Source of the DNA: Nitrososphaerales archaeon TH526
GTDB lineage: Archaea; Thermoproteota; Nitrososphaeria; Nitrososphaerales; Nitrososphaeraceae
Direction of reading: 5' to 3'
Assembly: GCA_014523665.1 (NCBI GenBank)
Contig: JAATVR010000272.1
Coordinates: 1 to 10,543, forward strand
Length of the DNA: 10,543 nt
Every line of letters begins with the position of its first letter. Within the stretch, counting starts at the first letter, position 1. Of the stretch, positions 1 to 6,127 are shown in pieces. Both the position numbers and the translations under genes were made by a program. Under the pieces are notes generated by a model, which did not search any database, was not told the DNA's origin, and was given only the letters and a program-made list of their open reading frames with translations.

Positions 1-186
1 TCTGAATATGGATAATGATAGGACAAAATGAAATTTATAGTATTGTACTTTTTGTACGGCGATTTCTGGCTCATTAATCCTTGAGGGCGATGAAATAGAT
101 ATCTTACTTAAGACAATGCTTATGGAAGTCCCCGCCGAGCTCTTAGACAATCTACAATTTTCCCCATAAATACTATATTCGTTGGC

Positions 187-263
187 TGACCGCGCATGAT
201 ATGCTTTGGAGGCCGTTAGCAACTATGTGACAATCTTCATTTTGCATAAAAGGTGCGCGGTTG
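187..263. repeat. GC-rich inverted repeat with nested stem
   Basis: ACCGCGCA at 189-196 pairs perfectly with TGCGCGGT at 254-261, and G-T wobbles could lengthen the stem on both ends. Inside it TATGC (200-204) pairs with GCATA (244-248). The two nested stems define an element of roughly 75 nt in otherwise AT-rich DNA. I see no tRNA signature: no T-loop motif and no acceptor stem/CCA arrangement. A structured non-coding RNA or a protein-binding site are both possible; strand is unknown. Confidence 0.4.
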
Positions 264-324
264 AAATAAAGCAGCATGGACCTTGACCATTAGAAATTAT
301 GCTAATTAGGAATATTTATGGGAG

Positions 325-344
325 TGGTTATTGCATAATAACCA
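325..344. repeat. Perfect 8-bp inverted repeat, 4-nt loop
   Basis: TGGTTATT (325-332) and AATAACCA (337-344) are exact reverse complements around a GCAT loop. A TATA-like AATATTTATG lies at 311-320, so the repeat would cover the transcription start expected about 26 nt downstream. That is an operator-like placement, but no gene follows. Confidence 0.4.
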
Positions 345-505
345 ATCAACTACAACCCATGTCAGTCTTGGTTTCATTGAAATAGTTCCAAGAGACGATA
401 TTTAGAATAAGCATAAGAAATGTACTCATTTGAAATCTCCAAGTCACTATTTTAAAAAAAGTTCCTGAAGCGTCTCAACATTCCTAGTACAAGTCACCAC
501 AGATG

Positions 506-571
506 TGTCAACACTTTCACCTTTAGATAGTGGGGTAGATTCAGTATTCATTTACTACCACACTGTTGACA
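506..571. repeat. Nested inverted repeats next to a TATA-like box
   Basis: The outer arms TGTCAAC (506-512) and GTTGACA (565-571) are perfectly complementary. The inner arms 529-538 and 555-564 match at 9 of 10 positions around a 16-nt loop. The right outer arm ends three bases before a TTATATAT sequence at 574-581. It could be a folded RNA or a two-part regulator site. No ORF lies downstream on either strand. Confidence 0.4.
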
Positions 572-937
572 GATTATATATTAGATACTACAATTCATAG
601 TATTAAACCAGAGCAATGGTATAATTCTTGAAGGATAGGTCCTATCGAATTAAAGGTTATAGGCATACATTCAAGAGAACTTGAACTTATACACTGGTCA
701 TCGACTGAATCGGAATCTTTGATTCCATGAAGTTAGTGTATTCAGAATTTAGCTCAAGGTTGAACTGCAGCACATTAGATGCTGGTGCAAATGACCCAAT
801 GATAACTTACTACTTTTCACTTAGCGTATGAAAATACAAGATATTAGCCGCATAAGGCACGACGTACATCTGTAGTTCGGGGTCGCTGTTCATATTAGAC
901 TGAAAATCGTGCATACATACACATCCATTCCAATTGG

Positions 938-1543
938 TCATTCCGTCATAGGTTTGCCCTCTCTGGTCTTTTTCTTTTTCCAATGCAGCTCATAAATTAA
1001 GATAGCAATGATAATCGCTGCACATACAGGAGTAACAAAATAAAGCATTATCATTTTAAAATATTCAGCTGTCAGGTCTCCAACGATTAGGTCGAAAGTT
1101 GCGGTCAACGGCTGTGCTTGATATTTGGAATCACCAATAATTCGCGTTTCCAGAGTGACCAAGTACTCAGAATTATTATTGAATTTGTAAGGAATTGTAA
1201 TGTCACTGTACATGTATTGCTTGTATGGAATTTGGGCTACAGTCTCATTAGATTCCTTATCTTTAATTATTAGCGCTGAGAAGATGTTGTGTATATTCAT
1301 ATTTTCTTCGTCAAGTATACTAAAGTTTAGGGTTGTATTGTCTCCAGCCATTGGGGCAAAGGGAAATGGCTGAAATACAACTTGATATCCATCACGACTT
1401 ATGTTCTGTCCAAAAAAATGCCCGTATGCTAAAAATGTATCATCTCTTTGTAAGAGATATGAACAACAAACAAAAAATATGATCAATATGATTCCAACCG
1501 TGGTAAAACTGTAAAGTGGGATTGGCTTCATGAAAATAGGCAT
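938..1543 (-). CDS. Bitopic envelope protein with extracytoplasmic beta-rich domain, function unknown
   Basis: The 201-residue product has a hydrophobic segment at about residues 9-31 (signal anchor or signal peptide), an extracytoplasmic region at about 32-160, a second membrane segment at about 162-185 and a short Lys/Arg-rich cytoplasmic tail (WKKKKTREGK). The middle region reads like an Ig-like or copper-protein-associated beta domain, with a YQVVFQPFPFAP stretch, GDNTTLNFSILD, and closing strands ending in TATFDLIVGD. It carries several N-glycosylation sequons (N47, N69, N73, N99, N123), in keeping with surface exposure. I recall similar membrane proteins in ammonia-oxidising archaea, some near copper-protein genes, but cannot confirm this here. 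The start at 1543 is the first ATG; Met5 (1531) is an alternative. A TATA-like box lies about 34-40 bp upstream, and there is no Shine-Dalgarno sequence. No specific function is assigned. Confidence 0.82.
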   Translation of the reverse strand: MPIFMKPIPLYSFTTVGIILIIFFVCCSYLLQRDDTFLAYGHFFGQNISRDGYQVVFQPFPFAPMAGDNTTLNFSILDEENMNIHNIFSALIIKDKESNETVAQIPYKQYMYSDITIPYKFNNNSEYLVTLETRIIGDSKYQAQPLTATFDLIVGDLTAEYFKMIMLYFVTPVCAAIIIAILIYELHWKKKKTREGKPMTE

Positions 1544-1576
1544 ACGACACTGTCAGATACTTCCTGTTTATCATAG

Positions 1577-1589
1577 CCATATAACTTTT
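1577..1589 (-). promoter_or_regulatory. TATA-like box for the 938-1543 gene
   Basis: On the minus strand this reads AAAAGTTATATGG. Its centre is about 40 bp upstream of the first ATG (1543), which predicts a leader of about 15 nt to Met1 or 27 nt to Met5. Confidence 0.4.
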
Positions 1590-2017
1590 CTTAGCTTACG
1601 TCTCATGATTCCTGGATCTTTAAATCAACATGATACGAATCCTTTGACCTGGTCTGTTTGCATATGAGATCTTTCTAGATAGGGATTGCGAAACCGATGT
1701 TATTATTTTGAGCCTTTTAAAGAATTCAGACTATCAAAGTGAGTTTCATTTGAACTTTGCATATCTACCTAGAGCGAAGAGATGGAACGGGGTAGTAGGA
1801 GATAGTTTAGCCTCGAATTCAAAAGTTTGCTTGGCAGTCCGGGGAAAAACCAGCTCTTGCTTAAAGGCATATCACGAATCGGACAGTCCTAATTGGTAGT
1901 TAAAGTTGCCTAAAATGGATAATTTTTTTTGAATCGAATCACAATCTCTAAAATTAATGAGAAGGCTTATATATTCAAGATCTCTGTCTGTCGGCCTTTT
2001 AATTGACCAACTCTCAC

Positions 2018-2039
2018 ACAATATTGTATTAAGATACAA
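2018..2039 (+). promoter_or_regulatory. Overlapping palindromes abutting a TATA box (operator-like)
   Basis: ACAATATTGT at 2018-2027 is a perfect 10-bp palindrome. Sharing its right half, TTGTAT (2024-2029) pairs with ATACAA (2034-2039) around TAAG. The pair runs directly into the TATA-like AAATATAA at 2038-2045. Such a placement would suit a regulator competing with or recruiting TBP/TFB; this is inference. Confidence 0.35.
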
Positions 2040-2045
2040 ATATAA
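2038..2045 (+). promoter_or_regulatory. TATA-like box for the 2078 ORF
   Basis: AAATATAA is centred about 36 bp before the ATG at 2078, the same spacing seen at the firmer promoters in this window (for example the 3029 gene). It predicts a leader of about 10 nt. Confidence 0.4.
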
Positions 2046-2077
2046 TAACAAATTAAACAGGATCGGATTTAAAAGTC

Positions 2078-2272
2078 ATGGTTACTAATATTAGATGCTT
2101 GAGTAACCAGGTACTTGAACAAGAGAAATTAGCTAAAAACGAAGAAGAGTTGTTTTCGGACGTCCCCATTTGTGGTGCAAATCTCTCGACGCCAGTTGTC
2201 GACAAAGCATATTACATAACCGAAATTCACTATAGAATTGGGGATAGGCTTTACATAGAGAATGCGGATTAG
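2078..2272 (+). CDS. Possible small protein, 64 residues, unrecognised
   Basis: The frame starts at ATG 2078 and encodes a mixed-charge, non-hydrophobic protein without a signal peptide. Its N-terminal half is rich in Glu, Lys and Leu (QVLEQEKLAKNEEELF) and looks helical. A hydrophobic/aromatic stretch follows (VVDKAYYITEIHYRIGDRLY). Support is only indirect: a TATA-like box at the usual distance and an operator-like palindrome. There is no Shine-Dalgarno and no family I know. A competing 89-codon frame overlaps on the minus strand (2129-2398) but lacks a comparable promoter. It could equally be a chance ORF. Confidence 0.35.
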   Translation: MVTNIRCLSNQVLEQEKLAKNEEELFSDVPICGANLSTPVVDKAYYITEIHYRIGDRLYIENAD

Positions 2273-2473
2273 ACAGAGGTTCATTAGGTAATCCCTCCGA
2301 TCGCTAACAACCTTATTTTTTGATGAGCCCTTCTCGTGGACCCGAATGAGGATAGAATCATTAGAATTACGAAAATCTCTAAGCAAGTTTGAATTCACTG
2401 AGGTGGTACTTTCTCTATCTATGTCCGCCTAACAGCCAATCTATTCCACTAATGAGCTCATTGAAGATTAGCA

Positions 2474-2884
2474 CTAGGAATTATGCATTATATTATCAGA
2501 AAAGCTATCCATCTCTTCTACTAATTGACCATCATTCTCGGCCAAGGGTGGTTTGACACGTTTAGTCTCTCCAAGTGCAATTTGTGACATTTCCAGTGAA
2601 AATTTTTCAAGATACCCAACTGCTTCAAGGTCTAGGTTAAGCCTGTACATGTTAACCTTGCCTATTTTTCTTGTATTGAAAATGAGCTGTCTATACTCAA
2701 GATCAGGGATCTCGCGAAAGATAGTTCTGAAGGACAAACCTGTCTTCTTTGCGATCTCATTTGCTGAATAGTCGAACTCTTTATGATCGAGAAAGAAATC
2801 CAGAATCTGAGCCACAGCTCTTGAACTAAATATTCTGGACAGTACTCCAAATTCGTCATTGATTTCAGCTATACGTTGTTCCAT
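2474..2884 (-). CDS. Small winged helix-turn-helix transcriptional regulator
   Basis: The 136-residue soluble protein has a winged-helix domain at about residues 12-85. The helix-turn-helix is formed by YSANEIAKKTGL (39-50) and the recognition helix SFRTIFREIPDLE (51-63). The wing is TRKIGKVNMYRLN (71-83), a typical beta-hairpin with basic residues. A helical stretch (about 84-105, DLEAVGYLEKFSLEMSQIAL) may serve for dimerisation, and the last 25 residues are acidic and probably disordered. Single-domain wHTH proteins of this size are abundant in Nitrososphaerota; their targets are mostly unknown. It is divergent from the membrane-tethered wHTH gene at 3029, with 144 bp between the start codons, so it may regulate that gene and itself. 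No ligand-binding or metal-binding cysteines are visible; there is no Cys at all. Confidence 0.9.
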   Translation of the reverse strand: MEQRIAEINDEFGVLSRIFSSRAVAQILDFFLDHKEFDYSANEIAKKTGLSFRTIFREIPDLEYRQLIFNTRKIGKVNMYRLNLDLEAVGYLEKFSLEMSQIALGETKRVKPPLAENDGQLVEEMDSFSDNIMHNS

Positions 2885-2911
2885 GAGTCTAATGTACTAT
2901 GTGTTATGCTG

Positions 2912-2919
2912 TCATATTT
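2912..2919 (-). promoter_or_regulatory. TATA-like box for the 2474-2884 regulator
   Basis: On the minus strand this reads AAATATGA, centred about 31 bp upstream of the ATG at 2884. A leader of only a few nucleotides is predicted, and no Shine-Dalgarno is present. Confidence 0.45.
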
Positions 2920-2920
2920 G

Positions 2921-2937
2921 TCTGTTTCGTCGACAGA
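2921..2937. promoter_or_regulatory. Candidate operator between the divergent wHTH genes
   Basis: TCTGT (2921-2925) and ACAGA (2933-2937) form an inverted repeat with a 7-bp spacer, immediately upstream of the minus-strand TATA-like box and about 55 bp upstream of the plus-strand one. The size and symmetry suit a winged-helix dimer. The arms are short, so chance occurrence is possible. Confidence 0.35.
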
Positions 2938-2992
2938 GTAGAAAAGTGAATTTGCCAAGAATTACAGGATCAGTGACAACTGTGTCAATAGG

Positions 2993-3000
2993 TATATATT
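2993..3000 (+). promoter_or_regulatory. TATA box for the 3029 gene
   Basis: TATATATT is centred about 32 bp upstream of the ATG at 3029, giving a predicted leader of roughly 5-10 nt. It is one of the clearest archaeal promoters in the window. Confidence 0.55.
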
Positions 3001-3028
3001 TCTATAATCACCAAAAAATGGTCGACGC

Positions 3029-3865
3029 ATGAAATCTGAAGAAATAGCGGTGCTACGAATTCTGTATAAGCATAACAGTCCTCTCAGGTTGTCAGCATTA
3101 GTAGAAGGCTTTCCTGACCAATCCAAGTCGCTCATCATTGACGCAGTATCGAGTCTCCAACTACATTCGTATTTGAGTATGACCGAATGCTCTTCAGTAC
3201 TGTACGTCGCTATAAACCGACAGATGAGAAGAACTGTCCTGCACTTACTCCGAAATGATTCTGAACGATACAATACAAATAAGATATGGGAGAATGAGAT
3301 TCAGCTAAGCCATCCCATCGGAGTGGGACATTCCAACCTGAATAATGAATCGTCAGTCAAGTCCAATTTGAAAAAAATTGATAATAAGGATCTTTGGCTT
3401 AGGTTGCCGAAACGAGCACTCAAGCTTAGCACCTCCGTGCTAGTTTTTTCATTTGTGATCTTTGGCACGATCACTGCCCTGAATTCGCAGAGTACCGCTA
3501 GCAGCAGTATGTACGCTGGTTCTGACGAAGCTACGCCATTTATGCCCGCAAGTAGCTCGTCGCTTATCACCGAGATGCAGAAAGGACGAACCGTTCCAGT
3601 TGACCACGTTTACTATTCTGAGCTGAATGAGGAGACACACCCCAATGAACCAGCTATCTATGAAGGAATCTTTACCAAGGTAGTTTCAGAACCAGCACCT
3701 TCACATGATGTTACTCCAGTGTATTATCATTATATGATCTCTGAAAAGGAAGGTCTGCTCCTACTGGAACAAATTAGTCTGGTAGCCCCCCTCACAAGCG
3801 GATCAAACAGCTCGTCACTATATGCTATGTTAGATAATCACGGCAAAGAGTTCTCTTCGACCTAA
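3029..3865 (+). CDS. Membrane-tethered winged-helix protein with extracytoplasmic domain
   Basis: The 278-residue product appears to have three parts. Residues 1-75 look like a winged helix-turn-helix: EEIAVLRILYKHNSPLRLSAL for the first helices, FPDQSKSLIIDAVSSLQLHSYL for the putative recognition helix, then a YLSMTEC...VLYVAI wing. Residues about 76-132 form a polar linker ending in a basic patch (RLPKRALK). One transmembrane segment lies at about 134-152 (TSVLVFSFVIFGTITALNS). The basic patch before it predicts a cytoplasmic N-terminus and an extracytoplasmic C-terminal part of about 125 residues, Ser-rich near the membrane and then folded (VDHVYYSELNEE, PVYYHYMISEKEGLLLLEQISLV). That topology suggests a one-component sensor that couples an outside signal to DNA binding, by analogy with bacterial ToxR/CadC-type proteins; homology to those is not claimed. 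It is divergent from the soluble wHTH gene. The wHTH call is from pattern only and is less secure than the topology. Confidence 0.8.
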   Translation: MKSEEIAVLRILYKHNSPLRLSALVEGFPDQSKSLIIDAVSSLQLHSYLSMTECSSVLYVAINRQMRRTVLHLLRNDSERYNTNKIWENEIQLSHPIGVGHSNLNNESSVKSNLKKIDNKDLWLRLPKRALKLSTSVLVFSFVIFGTITALNSQSTASSSMYAGSDEATPFMPASSSSLITEMQKGRTVPVDHVYYSELNEETHPNEPAIYEGIFTKVVSEPAPSHDVTPVYYHYMISEKEGLLLLEQISLVAPLTSGSNSSSLYAMLDNHGKEFSST

Positions 3866-3935
3866 ATATAGAACCTGTGCAATAGCTAGATTTTTATTCT
3901 GACATCGATTTGTTCAGAAGATGACCCAAATGTCA

Positions 3936-3945
3936 AAATATAAAT
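3936..3945 (+). promoter_or_regulatory. TATA box for the HtrA gene
   Basis: AAATATAAAT is centred about 28 bp upstream of the ATG at 3969, so the transcript is expected to be leaderless or nearly so. No Shine-Dalgarno is present. Confidence 0.6.
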
Positions 3946-3968
3946 AATCGTGTGTCATTATCAGTTTT

Positions 3969-5444
3969 ATGATGTGTAGAAACCTTTTGCTCGTCTTAAT
4001 TCTTGTTGTAGGTGCCTACTTTGCGGGCACAATGAACTTATTACCTTCAATTCCATTTTTGGCAAGTAGTATCCTATCTGTTCCCTCTAGTACAGCGCCT
4101 TCTCTATCATCATCATCATCATCCTCGCAGCCTCAATCATTTGCTGCCCCATCAATGTCATCGCCAGAGTCCTCATCATCGCTAAACCCGCGCGTAATTC
4201 AGGCTCAGCAGCAGCAGCAACTATCCGATCCTATTCAAGGAAACAAAATTGGTGATACAGATAATGCTTCATCACCTTCTGCAGAAATATCTCTTCCCGA
4301 GCTCTTTAAGAAAACAGAGAATTCGGTTGTGCAAATAACGAGTACAAGACCAAGTTCCAATGAAGTAGTAATAATAAATGGAAGAGAAATTCCTCAAAAC
4401 AATGTTGCCCTTGGCTCAGGTTTTGTTTACGATCAAGAAGGGCGCATAATAACAAATCATCATGTAGTCTCAGATGTTGAGCAAGTTGACGTCAGATTTG
4501 TAGATGGTGATACATATACTGCAAAAGTTGTCGGAAAAGATCCTTATTCTGATATAGGCATTTTACAAATCAAAGATCCTGAATTTTTTAAGAAGGGTGT
4601 AACCCCATTAAAAATTGCGAATTCCTCAGAGGTACAAGTAGGAGAACAGATAATCGCAATTGGTAACCCATTCGGATTGAGCGGCACTTTGACAACTGGT
4701 GTCATAAGTCAGATAGGGCGTTTGTTACCCAATGACGTAACCGGATATTCAATTGCAAACACGATACAAACAGATGCTGCAATTAACCCGGGTAACTCAG
4801 GAGGTCCCTTGCTAAATATGAAGGGTCAAGTAGTTGGAATGAATACAGCTATCTTTTCAAACACAGGAGTTTACTCAGGTGTAGGTTTTGCGACTCCATC
4901 AAATATGTTGTTAAAGGAGATACCAGTGCTCATTGACAGAGGGAGCTATACACACCCGTGGCTAGGATTTACTGCCAAAGACCTGTCTCCAGATATTGCT
5001 GAAAGCTTAGGACTGGCGAGAAATTACAAGGGAGCAGCGGTGGTAGCAGTGGTCGAAAACAGCCCTGCAGATAAAGCAGGCATAAGAGGTGAAGTAGTCA
5101 AAGAGAATTTTGGAGGCGGTCAAGTCGTTAGTAGCGGCGATATTGTTACTAAAATAGATGGCCTATCAGTGAAATCAATGGACGATGTGATTTCGCACCT
5201 TGATGAGAGTAAGAAAGTGGGAGACAAAGTAATACTTAAAGTCAACCGAGAGGGCAAGAATGTAGATGTTACTGTCACACTAGAAGAAAGACCAACAGGG
5301 TCACCAAGATTGATATCTGCATCATCACAACAACAACAGGATCAAGACCAAGGCCAAAAACCGGAAGAATCTAATCCGAATCCACCTTTATTCCAATTCC
5401 CAAAAATTCCTGGATTTCCGGAACTACCAAAGATATTTCCATGA
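3969..5444 (+). CDS. htrA: HtrA/DegP-family trypsin-like serine protease with one PDZ domain
   Basis: This 491-residue protein is a membrane-anchored or secreted protease that would cut misfolded envelope proteins. A hydrophobic N-terminal segment (residues 5-20) is a signal anchor or signal peptide. A Ser/Gln/Pro linker (about 33-105) includes a Ser run at 47-53 and a Gln run at 80-84. The trypsin-like domain spans about 108-320. The catalytic triad is visible: His165 in TNHHVV, Asp195 in PYSDIGIL and Ser277 in NPGNSGGPLLN. A single PDZ domain covers about 328-440 (HPWLGF, ENSPADKAGIRG, GDIVTKIDG), as in DegS/HhoA-type members, whereas DegP has two. The tail is Gln-rich, then Pro/Phe-rich (PLFQFPKIPGFPELPKIFP). 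All key residues are present, so it should be active. Two ATGs are adjacent (3969, 3972); the first is taken. It is preceded by its own TATA box and appears monocistronic. The HtrA identity is secure; the substrate is unknown. Confidence 0.97.
   Translation: MMCRNLLLVLILVVGAYFAGTMNLLPSIPFLASSILSVPSSTAPSLSSSSSSSQPQSFAAPSMSSPESSSSLNPRVIQAQQQQQLSDPIQGNKIGDTDNASSPSAEISLPELFKKTENSVVQITSTRPSSNEVVIINGREIPQNNVALGSGFVYDQEGRIITNHHVVSDVEQVDVRFVDGDTYTAKVVGKDPYSDIGILQIKDPEFFKKGVTPLKIANSSEVQVGEQIIAIGNPFGLSGTLTTGVISQIGRLLPNDVTGYSIANTIQTDAAINPGNSGGPLLNMKGQVVGMNTAIFSNTGVYSGVGFATPSNMLLKEIPVLIDRGSYTHPWLGFTAKDLSPDIAESLGLARNYKGAAVVAVVENSPADKAGIRGEVVKENFGGGQVVSSGDIVTKIDGLSVKSMDDVISHLDESKKVGDKVILKVNREGKNVDVTVTLEERPTGSPRLISASSQQQQDQDQGQKPEESNPNPPLFQFPKIPGFPELPKIFP
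4107..4121 (+). repeat. TCA trinucleotide repeat (5 copies) in the HtrA linker
   Basis: Five TCA codons in a row encode Ser in the disordered linker after the signal segment. A CAG repeat (4206-4217, four copies) encodes Gln a little downstream. Slippage here would change linker length in frame without touching the catalytic domain. Confidence 0.85.
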
Positions 5445-5462
5445 GCCCCCCCATGAGCCCCC
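5439..5462 (+). repeat. Tandem 12-bp duplication spanning the HtrA stop codon
   Basis: CCATGAGCCCCC occurs twice head to tail (5439-5450, 5451-5462). The unit contains the Pro codon and TGA stop; because 12 is a multiple of three, the second copy supplies another in-frame TGA at 5454-5456. The second copy also pairs weakly with GGGG at 5468-5471. Confidence 0.85.
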
Positions 5463-5747
5463 CAATCGGGGCCAACTAAAGGTCTACTTTACAAGTCTAA
5501 TTGATGTGCAAATGCTAAAACTTCCTAAAGATACACAGACAGAAAAGATTGGAGATAATGAAGATCAAAATGAAAAGTGCCCGCATTCTTTCCTAATTGA
5601 TGCTAATATGCTTTAAACTGGAGTTTAACAATGAATGGAAAGGTGAGGATTTAGCGCTTTGATTTTATGGTGTTCTAGAATGTTCTCTGCGTATTCAGCT
5701 TATGTCTCCGTTATTGTCACCAGAAGTATTGCCATGACTGTTTTCTT

Positions 5748-5966
5748 CTAAATGCTTTGATGCGGTCCTTGGTGTAAACCATTGTCGATCTTGGCACTAT
5801 TGCTTGCAGAATTTGACCATTCAGAATCATCATTATCATCATCATCTACGTACCTAATCTTGTTTACTCCTTTGAACTTGCGAGTTGTCACAAGTCCCAT
5901 TTTTAAAGAAGCCTCGAATAGAAATTTCTTTCTCTTCCATTTGCAGAATTGATAATGTGTATGCAT
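5748..5966 (-). CDS. Possible small basic/acidic bipartite protein, 72 residues
   Basis: The frame encodes an N-terminal half that is strongly basic (KWKRKKFLFE, TTRKFKGVNKIRY), an Asp run at residues 41-47 and a polar Ser/Asn/His/Gln tail. The basic part looks like a small nucleic-acid-binding or ribosome-associated module, but no family is recognised. Support comes from a good TATA box about 33 bp upstream of the ATG, matching the spacing of other genes here, and from the non-random charge layout. There is no Shine-Dalgarno. The Asp run is encoded by an ATC/ATG-type triplet repeat, so the acidic part could simply be simple-sequence DNA read in this frame. Confidence 0.4.
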   Translation of the reverse strand: MHTHYQFCKWKRKKFLFEASLKMGLVTTRKFKGVNKIRYVDDDDNDDSEWSNSASNSAKIDNGLHQGPHQSI

Positions 5967-5994
5967 ACAAAATGAGATATTGACAAAAATTCAG

Positions 5995-6004
5995 ATTATA
6001 TACT
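5995..6004 (-). promoter_or_regulatory. TATA box for the 5748-5966 ORF
   Basis: On the minus strand this reads AGTATATAAT, centred about 33 bp upstream of the ATG at 5966. It is among the better TATA matches in the window. Confidence 0.45.
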
Positions 6005-6057
6005 GCTATCACGATACATACTTTTGAGTAAGAACAAAAGTTTAGGCGCCGTATTCG

Positions 6058-6067
6058 TAAATATATC
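6058..6067 (+). promoter_or_regulatory. TATA box for the small secreted protein gene
   Basis: TAAATATATC is centred about 79 bp upstream of the ATG at 6141, implying a leader of about 50 nt. This agrees with the presence of a Shine-Dalgarno at this gene, unlike its neighbours. Confidence 0.45.
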
Positions 6068-6127
6068 TGATTAAAACACAGTCATTATTTCTCACAATAC
6101 AGATAAGCCAAGAAAATGGATCATTAA

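Larger units (their letters stand above)
1..937. other. Gene-poor, hairpin-rich spacer at the left edge
   Basis: No reading frame here looks like a conserved protein. The longest piece noted is a 42-codon open stretch ending at the TAA at 167-169 (last residues LLDNLQFSP), with no recognised family. The stretch is AT-rich and holds several inverted repeats: 189-196 with 254-261, 325-332 with 337-344, 366-371 with 388-393, 506-512 with 565-571 enclosing 529-538 with 555-564, and 634-639 with 641-646. TATA-like boxes lie near 165-172, 311-320 and 574-581, but none leads to a clear gene. It may contain non-coding RNA or be decayed DNA; neither can be shown from sequence alone. Confidence 0.6.
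1544..2077. other. Spacer with T-tract, TATA boxes and palindromes
   Basis: I see no convincing gene. A 63-residue frame at 1708-1899 starts at TTG and shows no recognisable motif. A run of eight T at 1923-1930 could end transcription on the plus strand. A strong TATA-like TTATATA follows near 1965-1971 without an ORF at the matching distance. ACAATATTGT (2018-2027) overlaps a hairpin (2024-2029 with 2034-2039) just upstream of another TATA-like box. Confidence 0.5.

Noticed and set aside
41..169. 42-codon open stretch ending in LLDNLQFSP, possible gene remnant
   Set aside because: It looks faintly protein-like but is short, has no clear upstream continuation (TAG at 38-40) and matches no family I know.
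930..937. CCAATTGG palindrome next to the stop of the 938-1543 gene
   Set aside because: It is too short to mean anything on its own and is not followed by a T-tract on the minus strand.
1708..1899. 63-residue plus-strand frame starting at TTG
   Set aside because: It has a weak start codon, no promoter at the right distance, no Shine-Dalgarno, no recognisable motif and an atypical composition.
2129..2398. 89-residue minus-strand frame
   Set aside because: It overlaps the better-supported 2078 ORF, lacks a promoter at its start and has no recognisable domain.
2451..2462. 12-bp palindrome AATGAGCTCATT downstream of the soluble wHTH gene
   Set aside because: A few perfect 12-bp palindromes are expected by chance in 10 kb; it lacks a loop and T-tract, so it is not a terminator.
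5673..5680. TTCTAGAA, resembling a eukaryotic heat-shock element
   Set aside because: It is a single short palindrome with no gene at a suitable distance; archaea do not use that factor.
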